Part shown: positions 38,678-48,496 of the stretch, in pieces | Position numbering within the stretch: the first letter of the stretch is position 1 | Layout: each line of letters opens with the position of its first letter | NCBI RefSeq assembly: GCF_029238425.1 | Contig: NZ_JAQWGB010000017.1 | Span: 1-64,000 of the forward strand | Direction of reading: 5' to 3' | Source: Flavicella sp. | GTDB lineage: Bacteria > Bacteroidota > Bacteroidia > Flavobacteriales > Flavobacteriaceae | DNA: 64,000 nucleotides | Notes under the pieces: generated by a model | The model's input: only the letters and a program-made list of their open reading frames with translations | Databases searched by the model: none | What the model was told of the DNA's origin: nothing | Made by a program: the position numbers and the translations under genes

Positions 38678-39909
38678 TGCAAAAAAAAGTACTTGTCATT
38701 GGCAGTGTATGGCCAGAACCCAACTCATCTGCAGCTGGAAGTAGGATGATGCAATTGATTACTTGCTTTTTGAATGAGGGATACAAGGTTGTATTTGCAA
38801 GTGCTACGGATGATAGTGAATATAGATACCCTATAGAAGATATTGGGGTTGAAATAAAAAATATTGTATTGAATGATAGTAGTTTTGATACATATATTGA
38901 AGATGCAAAGCCTAAAATAGTTTTGTTTGATCGTTTTATGACGGAGGAGCAATTTGGTTGGCGTGTAGAAAAAAATAGTCCTGATTCTATTAGAATTTTA
39001 GATACTGAAGATTTGCATTGCCTTCGAAAAGCTCGGCAAAAAGCATTTAAAGAAAATAGAGCATTTGAAAAAACAGATTTATTTTCTGAGGTAGCCAAAA
39101 GAGAAATAGCGAGTATTTTTCGTTCAGATGTAAGTTTGATGATTTCTTCTGTAGAAATGAAAATTTTAGAAGAAGTTTTTATGGTACCGCCTCAGTTATT
39201 GTGTTATGTTCCCTTTTTGTTAGATCCTGTATCGGAAGGGCGGAAAAAAGAATTGCAAAGTTTTGAAGATAGATCTCATTTTGTGACCATTGGGAGTTTT
39301 AGACATGACCCTAATTGGGACAGTGTACTGTATTTGAAAAAAGAAATATGGCCTGTTTTGAGAAAAAAGTTACCAGAGGCTGAATTGCATATTTATGGTT
39401 CTTATCCGCCACAAAAGGCAATGCAATTGAACAATCCAAAGGAGAATTTTTTTATCAAAGGTTGGGCGAAAGATGCGAATTCTGTAGTGCAGAATGCAAA
39501 AGTAATGTTAGCACCTTTGCGTTTTGGTGCTGGTTTAAAGGGGAAATTCATTGATGCGATGCTCAATGGAACTCCTAGTGTAACCACAAAAATAGGTGCA
39601 GAAGCCATGCATGATGCTCATGATTGGTCGGGAGTTGTAAGTAATTCTATAGAAGATTTAGTTGCTGGAGCAAAAGAGTTATATACGGATAAGAACTTAT
39701 GGGAGAAATCTCAGGAGAATGGTTTTCAGCTTATTGAAAATTGCTATGATAAATCTTATTTCAGTAATATATTATTGAAGAAAATCACACAAATAGAGCT
39801 TGACATTAAAGGCCATAGAAACTCTAATTTTATAGGCAGTATGTTGTTGTTTCATACGATGAGAAGCACGGAATTTATGTCTCGTTGGATAGAAGAGAAG
39901 AATAAATAA
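38677..39909 (+). CDS. Glycosyltransferase (GT4-like)
   Basis: 'FFIKGWAKDANSVVQNAKVMLAPLRFGAGLKGKFIDAMLNGTPSVTTKIGAEAM'; ATG overlaps the topB stop. Confidence 0.85.
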   Translation: MQKKVLVIGSVWPEPNSSAAGSRMMQLITCFLNEGYKVVFASATDDSEYRYPIEDIGVEIKNIVLNDSSFDTYIEDAKPKIVLFDRFMTEEQFGWRVEKNSPDSIRILDTEDLHCLRKARQKAFKENRAFEKTDLFSEVAKREIASIFRSDVSLMISSVEMKILEEVFMVPPQLLCYVPFLLDPVSEGRKKELQSFEDRSHFVTIGSFRHDPNWDSVLYLKKEIWPVLRKKLPEAELHIYGSYPPQKAMQLNNPKENFFIKGWAKDANSVVQNAKVMLAPLRFGAGLKGKFIDAMLNGTPSVTTKIGAEAMHDAHDWSGVVSNSIEDLVAGAKELYTDKNLWEKSQENGFQLIENCYDKSYFSNILLKKITQIELDIKGHRNSNFIGSMLLFHTMRSTEFMSRWIEEKNK

Positions 39910-40062
39910 TTACTCCTTTGAGATTATTTTATAAAGCCACAAGGCAATATAAAATCCCAATCCTACTCCGTAGAAAACAATTGCAATGGTAAAAATTAGC
40001 CGCATGTATTTTTCTTCGATACCAACTTTTTCACCAAACCACTTAGAAACTCCTAAAATCAT
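39910..40062 (-). CDS. PspC domain-like small membrane protein (50 aa), not in the ORF track
   Basis: MILGVSKWFGEKVGIEEKYMRLIFTIAIVFYGVGLGFYIALWLYKIISKE*; PspC-like 'R...FxIA..F.GVGLGFYIALWL'. Confidence 0.75.
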   Translation of the reverse strand: MILGVSKWFGEKVGIEEKYMRLIFTIAIVFYGVGLGFYIALWLYKIISKE

Positions 40063-40087
40063 ATTTAAGTTTTTTTAAAGATATAAA

Positions 40088-40120
40088 AAAAAGCTCGTTG
40101 AACCATTTCAACGAGCTTTC
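40088..40120. terminator. Hairpin terminator
   Basis: AAAGCTCGTTGAA ccat TTCAACGAGCTTT. Confidence 0.8.
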
Positions 40121-40141
40121 TAATAAAATAGGGATGGGGTT

Positions 40142-41407
40142 CTATTTTATAATTAATTTTGATTTATAGGACTTTCCTTCACTTGTGATAGAAACAATAT
40201 AAACTCCAGCGTTTATATCTGAAACTGTTATCACGGTACTAGTGCTTTTTGCTTGAGTTGAGTAAACTGTTTGTCCTGCTAAGTTTAGAATAGAGATATT
40301 ACTATCTATATCGGTAGAAATATGAACAACTTCGGCAGCAGGATTAGGATAAATAGAAACATTCTCAAGTCTATTATCTTTTGAAGAAGCGGTAGATGCA
40401 TCAACGACTTGAATATTATCAACATACATCAAAGAGTTTGTATCTCTACCATTGGAAATTAAATTATACCCATCCGCAATATTTTCTGAACTTACCGTAA
40501 TGGTTGGTGATTGAACTGTGTTCCATTGGTCTTTCGCAAGATTATCCGCTAGAGTAATTGTGAAGTTATTTGATGGATCTTTAACATTGAATTTTAAATA
40601 TTCAGGAACCGTATTAGCTGCAGGTATATAGACATCCGCTGTAACATACCAATCTCCAGTTGCTAGATCTAATTTTGAGTTGGCAGGAGAACTACTACCC
40701 GCACCTTGCATTTTGTTATCTCCGATACCTGCAGCTGCATCAAATTTGGCACTATATAAACCTGTTTTAACAGTAGTGTTATCAAAAGCCCAATGCGTGT
40801 CATTCTGAATATACCAACCTGTAACTGTTGAATTTCCGTTTGCATTTGGTTCCATAACACCAAACTCTCCATCGTCCGCAGATTCAAATCCTAGAAAATC
40901 TTCTAATTCCGATGGTGATACAGTGAAAAATTCAATTTCTTTGATAAAGATAGCACCTTCCCCTTCAGTATATCCACTTCTAAATTGTAACAGAATTACC
41001 TCACTTGCATCATCCCATGCTGTTGCACCCGACAAATTCAAGTATATATTTTCATAGCCTGTAGTCGTAGAAATAGTCATGGAAGTATTGTTATCATCAA
41101 CACCTGAAGTTGCTTTCAAACGTAATTGAGTTGCTCCCCCTAGATTTTTATAATTAATTCTTAAATAGTTTTTTGCAGTAGCATCTACGGTAGCTGGATC
41201 GGCAGGTGCTGCCAGTTGTAATGAGTTATTAGCATTTGTTCTAACATATTCCAATGCATCTTCTGTTGCGTTATAGGTTGCAGATGAATTAAAGGAACCA
41301 TTCCAACCAACTACTTCGGTTTCAAAATTATATAATTGAGACTGCAAAGGAATTAGGGTGAAAAGAGTAATAGCGGTTGCTATAAATAAGTGTAATTTTA
41401 ATTTCAT
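40142..41407 (-). CDS. Secreted protein with carbohydrate-binding-like modules and T9SS sorting domain
   Basis: Signal peptide; C-terminal 'VSIYPNPAAEVVHIST...GVYIVSITSEGKSYKSKLIIK'. Confidence 0.85.
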   Translation of the reverse strand: MKLKLHLFIATAITLFTLIPLQSQLYNFETEVVGWNGSFNSSATYNATEDALEYVRTNANNSLQLAAPADPATVDATAKNYLRINYKNLGGATQLRLKATSGVDDNNTSMTISTTTGYENIYLNLSGATAWDDASEVILLQFRSGYTEGEGAIFIKEIEFFTVSPSELEDFLGFESADDGEFGVMEPNANGNSTVTGWYIQNDTHWAFDNTTVKTGLYSAKFDAAAGIGDNKMQGAGSSSPANSKLDLATGDWYVTADVYIPAANTVPEYLKFNVKDPSNNFTITLADNLAKDQWNTVQSPTITVSSENIADGYNLISNGRDTNSLMYVDNIQVVDASTASSKDNRLENVSIYPNPAAEVVHISTDIDSNISILNLAGQTVYSTQAKSTSTVITVSDINAGVYIVSITSEGKSYKSKLIIK

Positions 41408-41501
41408 GATATTGTTTTTAAATGGTTATTTCTTTACAAAAGAACCTTATATATAAAAACAATTTGTATTAAAGAATAAATAGTATGTATCTAAGGGTAA
41501 T

Positions 41502-42170
41502 TTAGTTGGAGTATATTTTTTTGATATCGGGCAACTCAGTAAAATAATAATGTACCCAAATGTAAGCATGATTGAACAGAGCAATAAGTAAAGCTGCTTT
41601 TGAATGCCAAAAAAGTCCAGGTATATACAATGCCAAAAATCCATATACATACATTCCGTTATTTGTGTATTTGAAAATTCCTTTTTTTATCAAGCTTTGA
41701 TTTTTGTATTTGTTTACATTGAAGTGATCTTCGCCAAAAGCTCTATCAATCCCAAAATATTTTTTTACTGAGTAAAATAAATAGGCTGATGGAAGGGCCA
41801 ATAGCAACATCAAAATTATAGTAACGTAACTATTCAGCTGAAAAGTGTTTTGATTGGAAATCGCTAAAATGATTAGGCTAATGGGTCTTAAGATTATTAA
41901 AATAGCGAAACCAATTTTGTACATGTTAAATCCATTAGATCCAAAGGTTTTGGAAATACTTTTATGATAGAGCTCTAGTCTCCAAGCGAGTAATACATAC
42001 ACTTGATGTATTATGGGAACCGACACGGCTATATAGCCCCAAGAAATAGTCGAAATATTCCACAAGGACCCAGTTGTTGTTTCAGAATATAAAAAAGGAA
42101 AATTGTATAAAAAAATAAGCATCGGAATTAATACTATCAGATGCCATTGTTGCTGCTTAAAAACTTCCAT
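41502..42170 (-). CDS. Multi-TM protein resembling PEMT/ICMT-type membrane methyltransferases
   Basis: 222 aa; C-terminal 'SLIKKGIFKYTNNGMYVYGFLALYIPGL...HAYIWVHYYFTELPDIKKIY'. Confidence 0.6.
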   Translation of the reverse strand: MEVFKQQQWHLIVLIPMLIFLYNFPFLYSETTTGSLWNISTISWGYIAVSVPIIHQVYVLLAWRLELYHKSISKTFGSNGFNMYKIGFAILIILRPISLIILAISNQNTFQLNSYVTIILMLLLALPSAYLFYSVKKYFGIDRAFGEDHFNVNKYKNQSLIKKGIFKYTNNGMYVYGFLALYIPGLFWHSKAALLIALFNHAYIWVHYYFTELPDIKKIYSN

Positions 42171-42244
42171 TTTCTTTTTTTATTAAAAGTACAAATTAAT
42201 ATGCACTGGATTACTTTAAAAGAAAATAGTTCAGTAATCAACTG

Positions 42245-42718
42245 TTATTCGTGATGGTAGGGTTCGTTTTTAAGAATAGTAAATCCTCGGTAAATTTGTT
42301 CCACTACAAATAATCGAATCATTTGATGTGAGAAAGTCATTTTAGAAAAAGAGACTTTTCCCTGTGCTTTTTTGTACACAGTCTCAGAAAAACCAAAGGG
42401 ACCACCAATTACAAAAACCAATTGTTTGATTCCTGAATTCATTTTCTTTTGTAAATATTTTGAGAATTCTACCGAAGTAAAATCTTTTCCTTTATCATCT
42501 AACAAAATCAATTGATCTGTTGCTTGTAATTTTTTTAGGAGCAATTCTCCTTCTTTTTCCTTTTGTTGTTTTTCTGATAAATTTTTGACATTTTTTATGT
42601 CAGGGATAATTTCTAAATCAAATTTCACATAATGCTTTAACCTTGCTTTGTAGGTTTCTATCAATGCATTCAGATTTTTATCATCTGTTTTTCCAATGGC
42701 CAAAAGTTTTATTTTCAT
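42245..42718 (-). CDS. rlmH: 23S rRNA (pseudouridine(1915)-N3)-methyltransferase
   Basis: 157 aa; 'FVIGGPFGFSETVYKKAQGKVSFSKMTFSHQMIRLFVVEQIYRGFTILKNEPYHHE'. Confidence 0.97.
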   Translation of the reverse strand: MKIKLLAIGKTDDKNLNALIETYKARLKHYVKFDLEIIPDIKNVKNLSEKQQKEKEGELLLKKLQATDQLILLDDKGKDFTSVEFSKYLQKKMNSGIKQLVFVIGGPFGFSETVYKKAQGKVSFSKMTFSHQMIRLFVVEQIYRGFTILKNEPYHHE

Positions 42719-42847
42719 AGTGCAAATATAAAGAATAGAAGAAATTATTCAGAGATTAAATTTCTACAGTTTTAATAGATTTTTATCCACAAAATATTTT
42801 TTTTAAGGATGATAGAAAATGTATTTTTGTCGCATAAAATTTACATT

Positions 42848-43705
42848 ATGATTAGCGAAGCTCAATTTGAAAAAGAACTTGAAATAATAATTGAAAATGC
42901 AATCCGTGAGGATGTTGGAGATGGAGACCATAGTTCTTTGGCTTGTATTCCTGCTGACGTAAAAGGAAAAGCTCAATTGTTGGTAAAAGACAATGGAGTA
43001 ATTGCAGGTGTTTCATTCGCTGAAAGAGTTTTTAAATATGTTGAGCCAAACATAAAGTTAAATATCTTGATAGAGGATGGAGCTGAGGTAAAACATGGAG
43101 ATGTTGTGCTAACCGTAGAAGGAACTTCTCATGCTATATTAAAGGCAGAGCGTTTGGTGCTGAATGTAATGCAAAGAATGAGTGCGATTGCTACTAAAAC
43201 AAAATATTATACGAACTTATTAGAAGGTACTAAAACAAAAATTTTAGACACTCGTAAAACCACTCCAGGAATTCGTGCACTAGAGAAATGGGCTGTGAAG
43301 ATTGGTGGGGGAGTCAACCATAGATTTGCTTTGTATGACATGATCATGCTGAAAGACAATCATATTGATTTTGCAGGGGGTATTACAAAGGCTATTGAAA
43401 AAACACATTCCTATTTAAAAGAAACTGGAAAAGATTTGAAAATTATCATAGAGGCACGTGATTTGGCAGAAATTAGAGAAATATTGAATTCTGATGGTAT
43501 TCACCGAATATTAATCGATAACTTTACTTTTGAAGATACAAGAAAAGCCGTTGCGATGATCAATGGAAAATGTCAAACAGAATCTTCAGGCGGGATCAAC
43601 GAAGAAACTTTAAGATCTTATGCAGAGTGTGGAGTAGATTTTATATCATCAGGTGCCTTAACTCATTCTGTTTATAATATGGATCTGAGTTTAAAAGCTT
43701 TTTAA
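42848..43705 (+). CDS. nadC: Carboxylating nicotinate-nucleotide diphosphorylase
   Basis: 'REDVGDGDHSSLACIP', 'LDTRKTTPGIRALEKWAVKIGGGVNHRFALYDMIMLKDNHI'; start trimmed to 42848. Confidence 0.96.
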   Translation: MISEAQFEKELEIIIENAIREDVGDGDHSSLACIPADVKGKAQLLVKDNGVIAGVSFAERVFKYVEPNIKLNILIEDGAEVKHGDVVLTVEGTSHAILKAERLVLNVMQRMSAIATKTKYYTNLLEGTKTKILDTRKTTPGIRALEKWAVKIGGGVNHRFALYDMIMLKDNHIDFAGGITKAIEKTHSYLKETGKDLKIIIEARDLAEIREILNSDGIHRILIDNFTFEDTRKAVAMINGKCQTESSGGINEETLRSYAECGVDFISSGALTHSVYNMDLSLKAF

Positions 43706-43725
43706 TAGTTGGATTTCGAATAGCT

Positions 43726-44628
43726 ATGATTGAGAAAATTGTCGATTTAGGAAAAAGAATAAAAATACCGGGTTTAGAGGGAATGTCCCTTTATGATTTG
43801 TTGCATATGTATGTAGTTGGGATTGTTCGTGGTGGATTGACATCAAGGGCAGGAGGTATTTCTTATAGTTTTTTTATGGCTATTTTCCCTTTTATGCTTT
43901 TTATGTTGACCTTGATTCCCTTTATTCCTATTGATGGTTTTCAGGCTAGTTTTATGGAACTTATTTCTGAGGCCGTTCCACCAAAAACCTATGATGCTGT
44001 AGTCCCAATTTTAGAGGATATTGCGAATAATAAATATGGAGGTTTGCTGTCTTTTGGTTTCCTAGTTTCTATTTTTTTAATGACCAATGGAATCAATGCC
44101 ATTTTCGGGGGATTTGAATATTCCTACCATGTTACTGAAGTAAGAAGTGTGGTAAAAGGTTATATAGTTTCTCTTGGGACTTCATTGTTAATGTCGGTTT
44201 TACTGATTGTAACCGTTGTGTTTACGATTTCCTTTAAATTTGGGCTTGATTTTTTAATGCAAAATGGTTGGTTGAGTGATCAATATATTTGGTTAGGGAA
44301 TATCAGATACTTGATTTTTATTTTTATGATATTTACTACAGTGTCTTTGCTGTATTATTTTGGAACTAAGGAAGGAAAACAATCCTCATTTTTTTCTCCG
44401 GGCGCCGTCTTGACAACTATATTGTACGTCTTTACTTTTTACGGGTTTGGGATTTATGTAGAAAAGTTTGCAAAGTACAATGAATTGTATGGCTCCATTG
44501 GTACCTTGTTAATTATGATGTTGTTTATTTGGTTGAATTCTATAATATTACTGCTTGGTTTTGAGTTGAATGCGAGTATGACTAAGTTAAAGAATACTTC
44601 CAAAGACAATGATTTTTTGACGATATAA
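43726..44628 (+). CDS. YihY/virulence factor BrkB family protein
   Basis: 'LTSRAGGISYSFFMAIFPFMLFMLTLIPFIP', multiple TM helices. Confidence 0.93.
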   Translation: MIEKIVDLGKRIKIPGLEGMSLYDLLHMYVVGIVRGGLTSRAGGISYSFFMAIFPFMLFMLTLIPFIPIDGFQASFMELISEAVPPKTYDAVVPILEDIANNKYGGLLSFGFLVSIFLMTNGINAIFGGFEYSYHVTEVRSVVKGYIVSLGTSLLMSVLLIVTVVFTISFKFGLDFLMQNGWLSDQYIWLGNIRYLIFIFMIFTTVSLLYYFGTKEGKQSSFFSPGAVLTTILYVFTFYGFGIYVEKFAKYNELYGSIGTLLIMMLFIWLNSIILLLGFELNASMTKLKNTSKDNDFLTI

Positions 44629-44708
44629 TTAACGGAAGAAGACATAAAATTACCTTCTAGATACATCATTTTTATCCCTCATTAATAGTTTTGTAAAAAA
44701 CTCAATTA

Positions 44709-46589
44709 ATGAAACCTAACAACCACCTTCTTTTATGTAGTTTGTTGACTACACTTTTTTCGAATGCGCAAATAGATGCAGAAAGTAATTTTTACACTGC
44801 AATAAGCAATTCAAATCATGATAAAAATATAGTAACCGACTATTCTGTGGATAATGATTTTGACACAGATGACAGCGTTGCTTGGCAAACTGCTATTGAT
44901 GATATTTCAGATAATGGAGGTGGAGTTTTAACAATTCCAGCAGGGAATTACACTATTCGAAATATTGACTTAAAATCAAATGTACATATTGAAATTGATC
45001 CAGATGCTATCATCAGACCCTTTCAAGTTGATGATGGAAAGAATTATTCAATTTTTAAATTGGCAGATGGAAAGGAAAGAATTTACAATGTAAGTATTAT
45101 ATGTTCAGATCTAACGGGGTTAGAAGAAGGACATATTTGTGATGCATCGGAAGCAGGACGTTATACGGTTGATTTAACTCAGGTGGTTAACAATAATGTG
45201 ACAGTCTTTGCAATTCGAAATGCAGAAAATTTTTTAGTAGCCGATTTTCATGTAAATGATGTGTATACAGATTTTTCAGCTGTCACTTTGGGTACAACCA
45301 AAGTTGGTGGCTATTCTGATGGGACGATTAAAAATACGTTGACAGGTACAGACACAGAAATATTGGCAGCCTTTGATTTGGCATTGGCCATGGATTCAGA
45401 TTATTCGATAAATGTGACTACGGTTCATAACACACACATTGCTTCTATAGAAAGTTTAATTCCTGTAAACGATCAACAGAATGCAAAAGATATGTTAGCT
45501 CCGATTATTCAAGATTTGTCGGATGAACTAGACGAAATTGCTGGAACAGCGAGCCTTCCGGGAAATGATACCAAAGAAGAATTGATAGGTTATTATGTAG
45601 ATCGATTGGAGAATTATATGATTACCATGGTGAACAGATCAGAGGTGTCTACAAATTATTTTATGCCATTGAACGGAATTGTAAGATCTGGTAGTGTGTG
45701 CAATGCAGCCTATGGTTACGGGACTATTCAATCACAAGCGGCAACAAATGTTTTGTTTAAAGATTTATATGGTTTTGGAGGAGCCACATTACGTTTAGAG
45801 ACGGGGTACAGTAAGATGAATAATGTACAATATGGAGGTAACTTTGATATTGTTGCTAGAAATATATACAGTGAACAAGGGAATTCAACTTTAATGATTT
45901 CTCCGCATGCTATGCATTGTGGAGCTGTGGATGCAGAAGGAATACGTTCTAAGGGTAGTGGCTTCGATGCACGAATAGAAGGTGGTTTTATTTCTAAAAA
46001 ATATTGTCAAGATGTTGGATTGGAGATAGGGACTTATAGTTATGTGAAAGTAGTGGATGTTGATGCAGAATTTGGAATGGTTGCTCAATTGAAATCAAAG
46101 CATTTTTATTTAATGCCAGATGAGTTGGTAGATGACATCACCGATATTTCACAGGATGGAGGAGAGAGTGTCATAGGGCCTTCGATTGCTACAGCGGTGA
46201 ACGATGCCAATTATATTTGTTCTGATTCAGGTGAACAGAATGTCTTTTTAGAAGATGTTTCTCAAGTTGGTTTTGAATTTCAAGAACCAGTTGTCCCAGA
46301 AGAACATGTTCCAATTGTTTGCGATAATTTGTCTGTTGGTGAAATTGATACTAATGTTAAAAGTTTTATTGCTTACCCTAATCCAAATAAAGGTTTGCTT
46401 ACTGTAAAATCTGAAGAAAATGGAATACTTCGAATAATGAATTTATTAGGGACAGTATTGAGAGAAGAATCTATAGAAGACATACATGAACCTAAAATAT
46501 TAGATATATCATATTTACCTTCCGGAATGTATATTGTCGTGTTCGAAGGAGAAACAACAAGGGAAACACAATATCTTTTTGTGAATTAG
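44709..46589 (+). CDS. Secreted GH82 (iota-carrageenase)-like beta-helix protein with T9SS sorting domain
   Basis: 'DNGGGVLTIPAGNYTIRNIDLKSNVHIEIDPDAIIRPF', 'NGIVRSGSVCNAAYGYGTIQSQAATNVLFKDLYGFGGATLRLETGYSKMNNVQYGG', 'MISPHAMHCGAVDAEGIRSKGSG'; C-terminal 'FIAYPNPNKGLLTV'. Confidence 0.72.
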   Translation: MKPNNHLLLCSLLTTLFSNAQIDAESNFYTAISNSNHDKNIVTDYSVDNDFDTDDSVAWQTAIDDISDNGGGVLTIPAGNYTIRNIDLKSNVHIEIDPDAIIRPFQVDDGKNYSIFKLADGKERIYNVSIICSDLTGLEEGHICDASEAGRYTVDLTQVVNNNVTVFAIRNAENFLVADFHVNDVYTDFSAVTLGTTKVGGYSDGTIKNTLTGTDTEILAAFDLALAMDSDYSINVTTVHNTHIASIESLIPVNDQQNAKDMLAPIIQDLSDELDEIAGTASLPGNDTKEELIGYYVDRLENYMITMVNRSEVSTNYFMPLNGIVRSGSVCNAAYGYGTIQSQAATNVLFKDLYGFGGATLRLETGYSKMNNVQYGGNFDIVARNIYSEQGNSTLMISPHAMHCGAVDAEGIRSKGSGFDARIEGGFISKKYCQDVGLEIGTYSYVKVVDVDAEFGMVAQLKSKHFYLMPDELVDDITDISQDGGESVIGPSIATAVNDANYICSDSGEQNVFLEDVSQVGFEFQEPVVPEEHVPIVCDNLSVGEIDTNVKSFIAYPNPNKGLLTVKSEENGILRIMNLLGTVLREESIEDIHEPKILDISYLPSGMYIVVFEGETTRETQYLFVN

Positions 46590-46607
46590 AAAAAGTTTGA
46601 AGTTTTA

Positions 46608-46652
46608 GTTGAAAAGGCATTGGTTTTAAATCATTGCCTTTTTTTTTTAACA
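46608..46652 (+). terminator. Terminator after GH82-like gene
   Basis: AAAGGCA...TGCCTTT stem with a long T tract. Confidence 0.65.
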
Positions 46653-47025
46653 TAAAATAACAACAAATGTTAACTTTTGACGAAATCTGAATTTTTGCTG
46701 GTTTTCGAAATCGATGTAGTTGTGCCAATCGATTGTATTTTGTTTTTTTGATATTTCAATTCTGTTAGAAATATTTCTATGAAACTGTGTAAATTAGATC
46801 AGCTTTTGCTTTTTTCATATTAAACTCCGTTTATCTGTACAGTATGTGTAAAAATAGACTATCCATATTGTTGTGTTTGCATTTTAGCTAACTTAGCCGA
46901 CTTAAAATAACTGGATTTTATCCGAGTTGTTCTTGAAATTACCCATTGTGATGTTTCAAATGGATAATTTCAATAAAAAATTAAAATGAAAGTATTTATT
47001 AATTAAAATTAAACTACCAGAAAAT

Positions 47026-48126
47026 ATGAAAATAGGCATATTGAAGGAAACACAAAAAGGTGAAAAACGTGTCGCAATCTCTCCTAACATTGCGAAGCAG
47101 TTAGCATCTAAAGGATTTGAGTTGTTGTTAGAAGAAGATGCAGGAAAAACATCTTCATACAAGAATTCAGATTACAAAGAAGTAGAGGTAAAAGTAGAAA
47201 AAAGAGGAGTTGTTTTTAAAGAGTCTGATGTGCTTGTAAAAATAAATCCTTTTGACGAAGAAGACCTTAAACTAGTTGACAAAGGACAGATATTGGTAAG
47301 TCAATTGTACCATAAGTCCAGTCCAGAATTGATTCAAGCAATTGCAGAGAAAGGAGCTACAGCCTTTTCGTTAGATGCAATTCCTAGAATTTCTAGAGCG
47401 CAAGATATGGACGTTTTGAGTTCTCAAAGCAACTTAGCTGGTTACAAAGCGGTTATCTTAGGGGCTTACGAAATGACTAAGATTTTTCCATTGATGATGA
47501 CAGCTGCCGGAACGATTACTCCTTCTAAGGTATTAATTTACGGTGTTGGTGTTGCTGGATTACAAGCGATTGCTACTGCGAAAAGACTAGGAGCTGTAGT
47601 TGAGGCAACAGATATTAGAACAGAAACTAAGGAGCAAGCGGAATCTTTGGGGGCTAAATTTATTTCGGTAGAGAATTCAGGAGAAAAATCTGAAGGAGGC
47701 TATGCAAAAGAAGCTTCTGATGATTACAAGAAAAGACAAAAAGAAGCGGTTGATAAATCTTTATTTCAAGCTGATTTAGTGATCACTACTGCAAACATTC
47801 CAGGTAGAAAAGCTCCTGTATTGATAACAGAAGAGCAAGTTTCTCAAATGAAAAACGGGGCTGTGATTGTTGATTTAGCTGCTGCCCAAGGAGGAAACTG
47901 TGAGGTAAGCGAGATGAGTAAGACTGTTGTTAAAAACGGTGTGAAAGTTATTGGAACTACGATTGCTCCAGAAAGTGTATCTACAAATGCAAGTGAATTA
48001 TTTGCAAAAAACATTTATAATTTCTTGAATCATTTAACTGAAGACAATCAGTTTAAATATGATGTTGAAGAAGAAATCACTGATGAAACACTGATCGTAA
48101 AAGACGGTACAATTAGAAAAAAATAA
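47026..48126 (+). CDS. pntA: NAD(P) transhydrogenase subunit alpha part 1
   Basis: 366 aa; 'MKIGILKETQKGEKRVAISPNIAKQL', 'VLIYGVGVAGLQAIATAKRLGAVVEATDIR'. Confidence 0.95.
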   Translation: MKIGILKETQKGEKRVAISPNIAKQLASKGFELLLEEDAGKTSSYKNSDYKEVEVKVEKRGVVFKESDVLVKINPFDEEDLKLVDKGQILVSQLYHKSSPELIQAIAEKGATAFSLDAIPRISRAQDMDVLSSQSNLAGYKAVILGAYEMTKIFPLMMTAAGTITPSKVLIYGVGVAGLQAIATAKRLGAVVEATDIRTETKEQAESLGAKFISVENSGEKSEGGYAKEASDDYKKRQKEAVDKSLFQADLVITTANIPGRKAPVLITEEQVSQMKNGAVIVDLAAAQGGNCEVSEMSKTVVKNGVKVIGTTIAPESVSTNASELFAKNIYNFLNHLTEDNQFKYDVEEEITDETLIVKDGTIRKK

Positions 48127-48137
48127 AAATTTAGAAG

Positions 48138-48446
48138 ATGAACGAATTAATTGAATTTATAAGTAACAATCTTCAGATTACTTACATTTTAATCTTAGCG
48201 ACATTTGTAGGTATTGAAGTAATTAAAAGTATTCCAGCGGTTTTACATACACCATTAATGTCTGGAGCGAATGCCTTAAGTGGGGTGGTAATTGTAGGTG
48301 CAATATTGGTAATGTTACATTCAGATCCAACGGACTATGTTGCTTTAGCACTTGGTTTTATTGCAGTTGTATTAGGAGTTTTAAATGTTGTTGGTGGTTT
48401 TGCCGTTACCGACAGGATGTTAGAAATGTTTAAAAAGAAAAAATAA
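48138..48446 (+). CDS. NAD(P) transhydrogenase subunit alpha part 2
   Basis: 102 aa; 'VLHTPLMSGANALSGVVIVGA...NVVGGFAVTDRMLEMFKKK'. Confidence 0.95.
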   Translation: MNELIEFISNNLQITYILILATFVGIEVIKSIPAVLHTPLMSGANALSGVVIVGAILVMLHSDPTDYVALALGFIAVVLGVLNVVGGFAVTDRMLEMFKKKK

Positions 48447-48496
48447 TAAATCTATCATTTATAGCTTGCTATAAATAGATTTTAAAAATATAAACG

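Noticed and set aside
38535-39098. 187-aa minus-strand ORF antisense to topB and the glycosyltransferase
   Set aside because: Lies entirely opposite two well-supported genes; low-complexity Ser/Leu-rich translation typical of antisense frames in AT-rich DNA.
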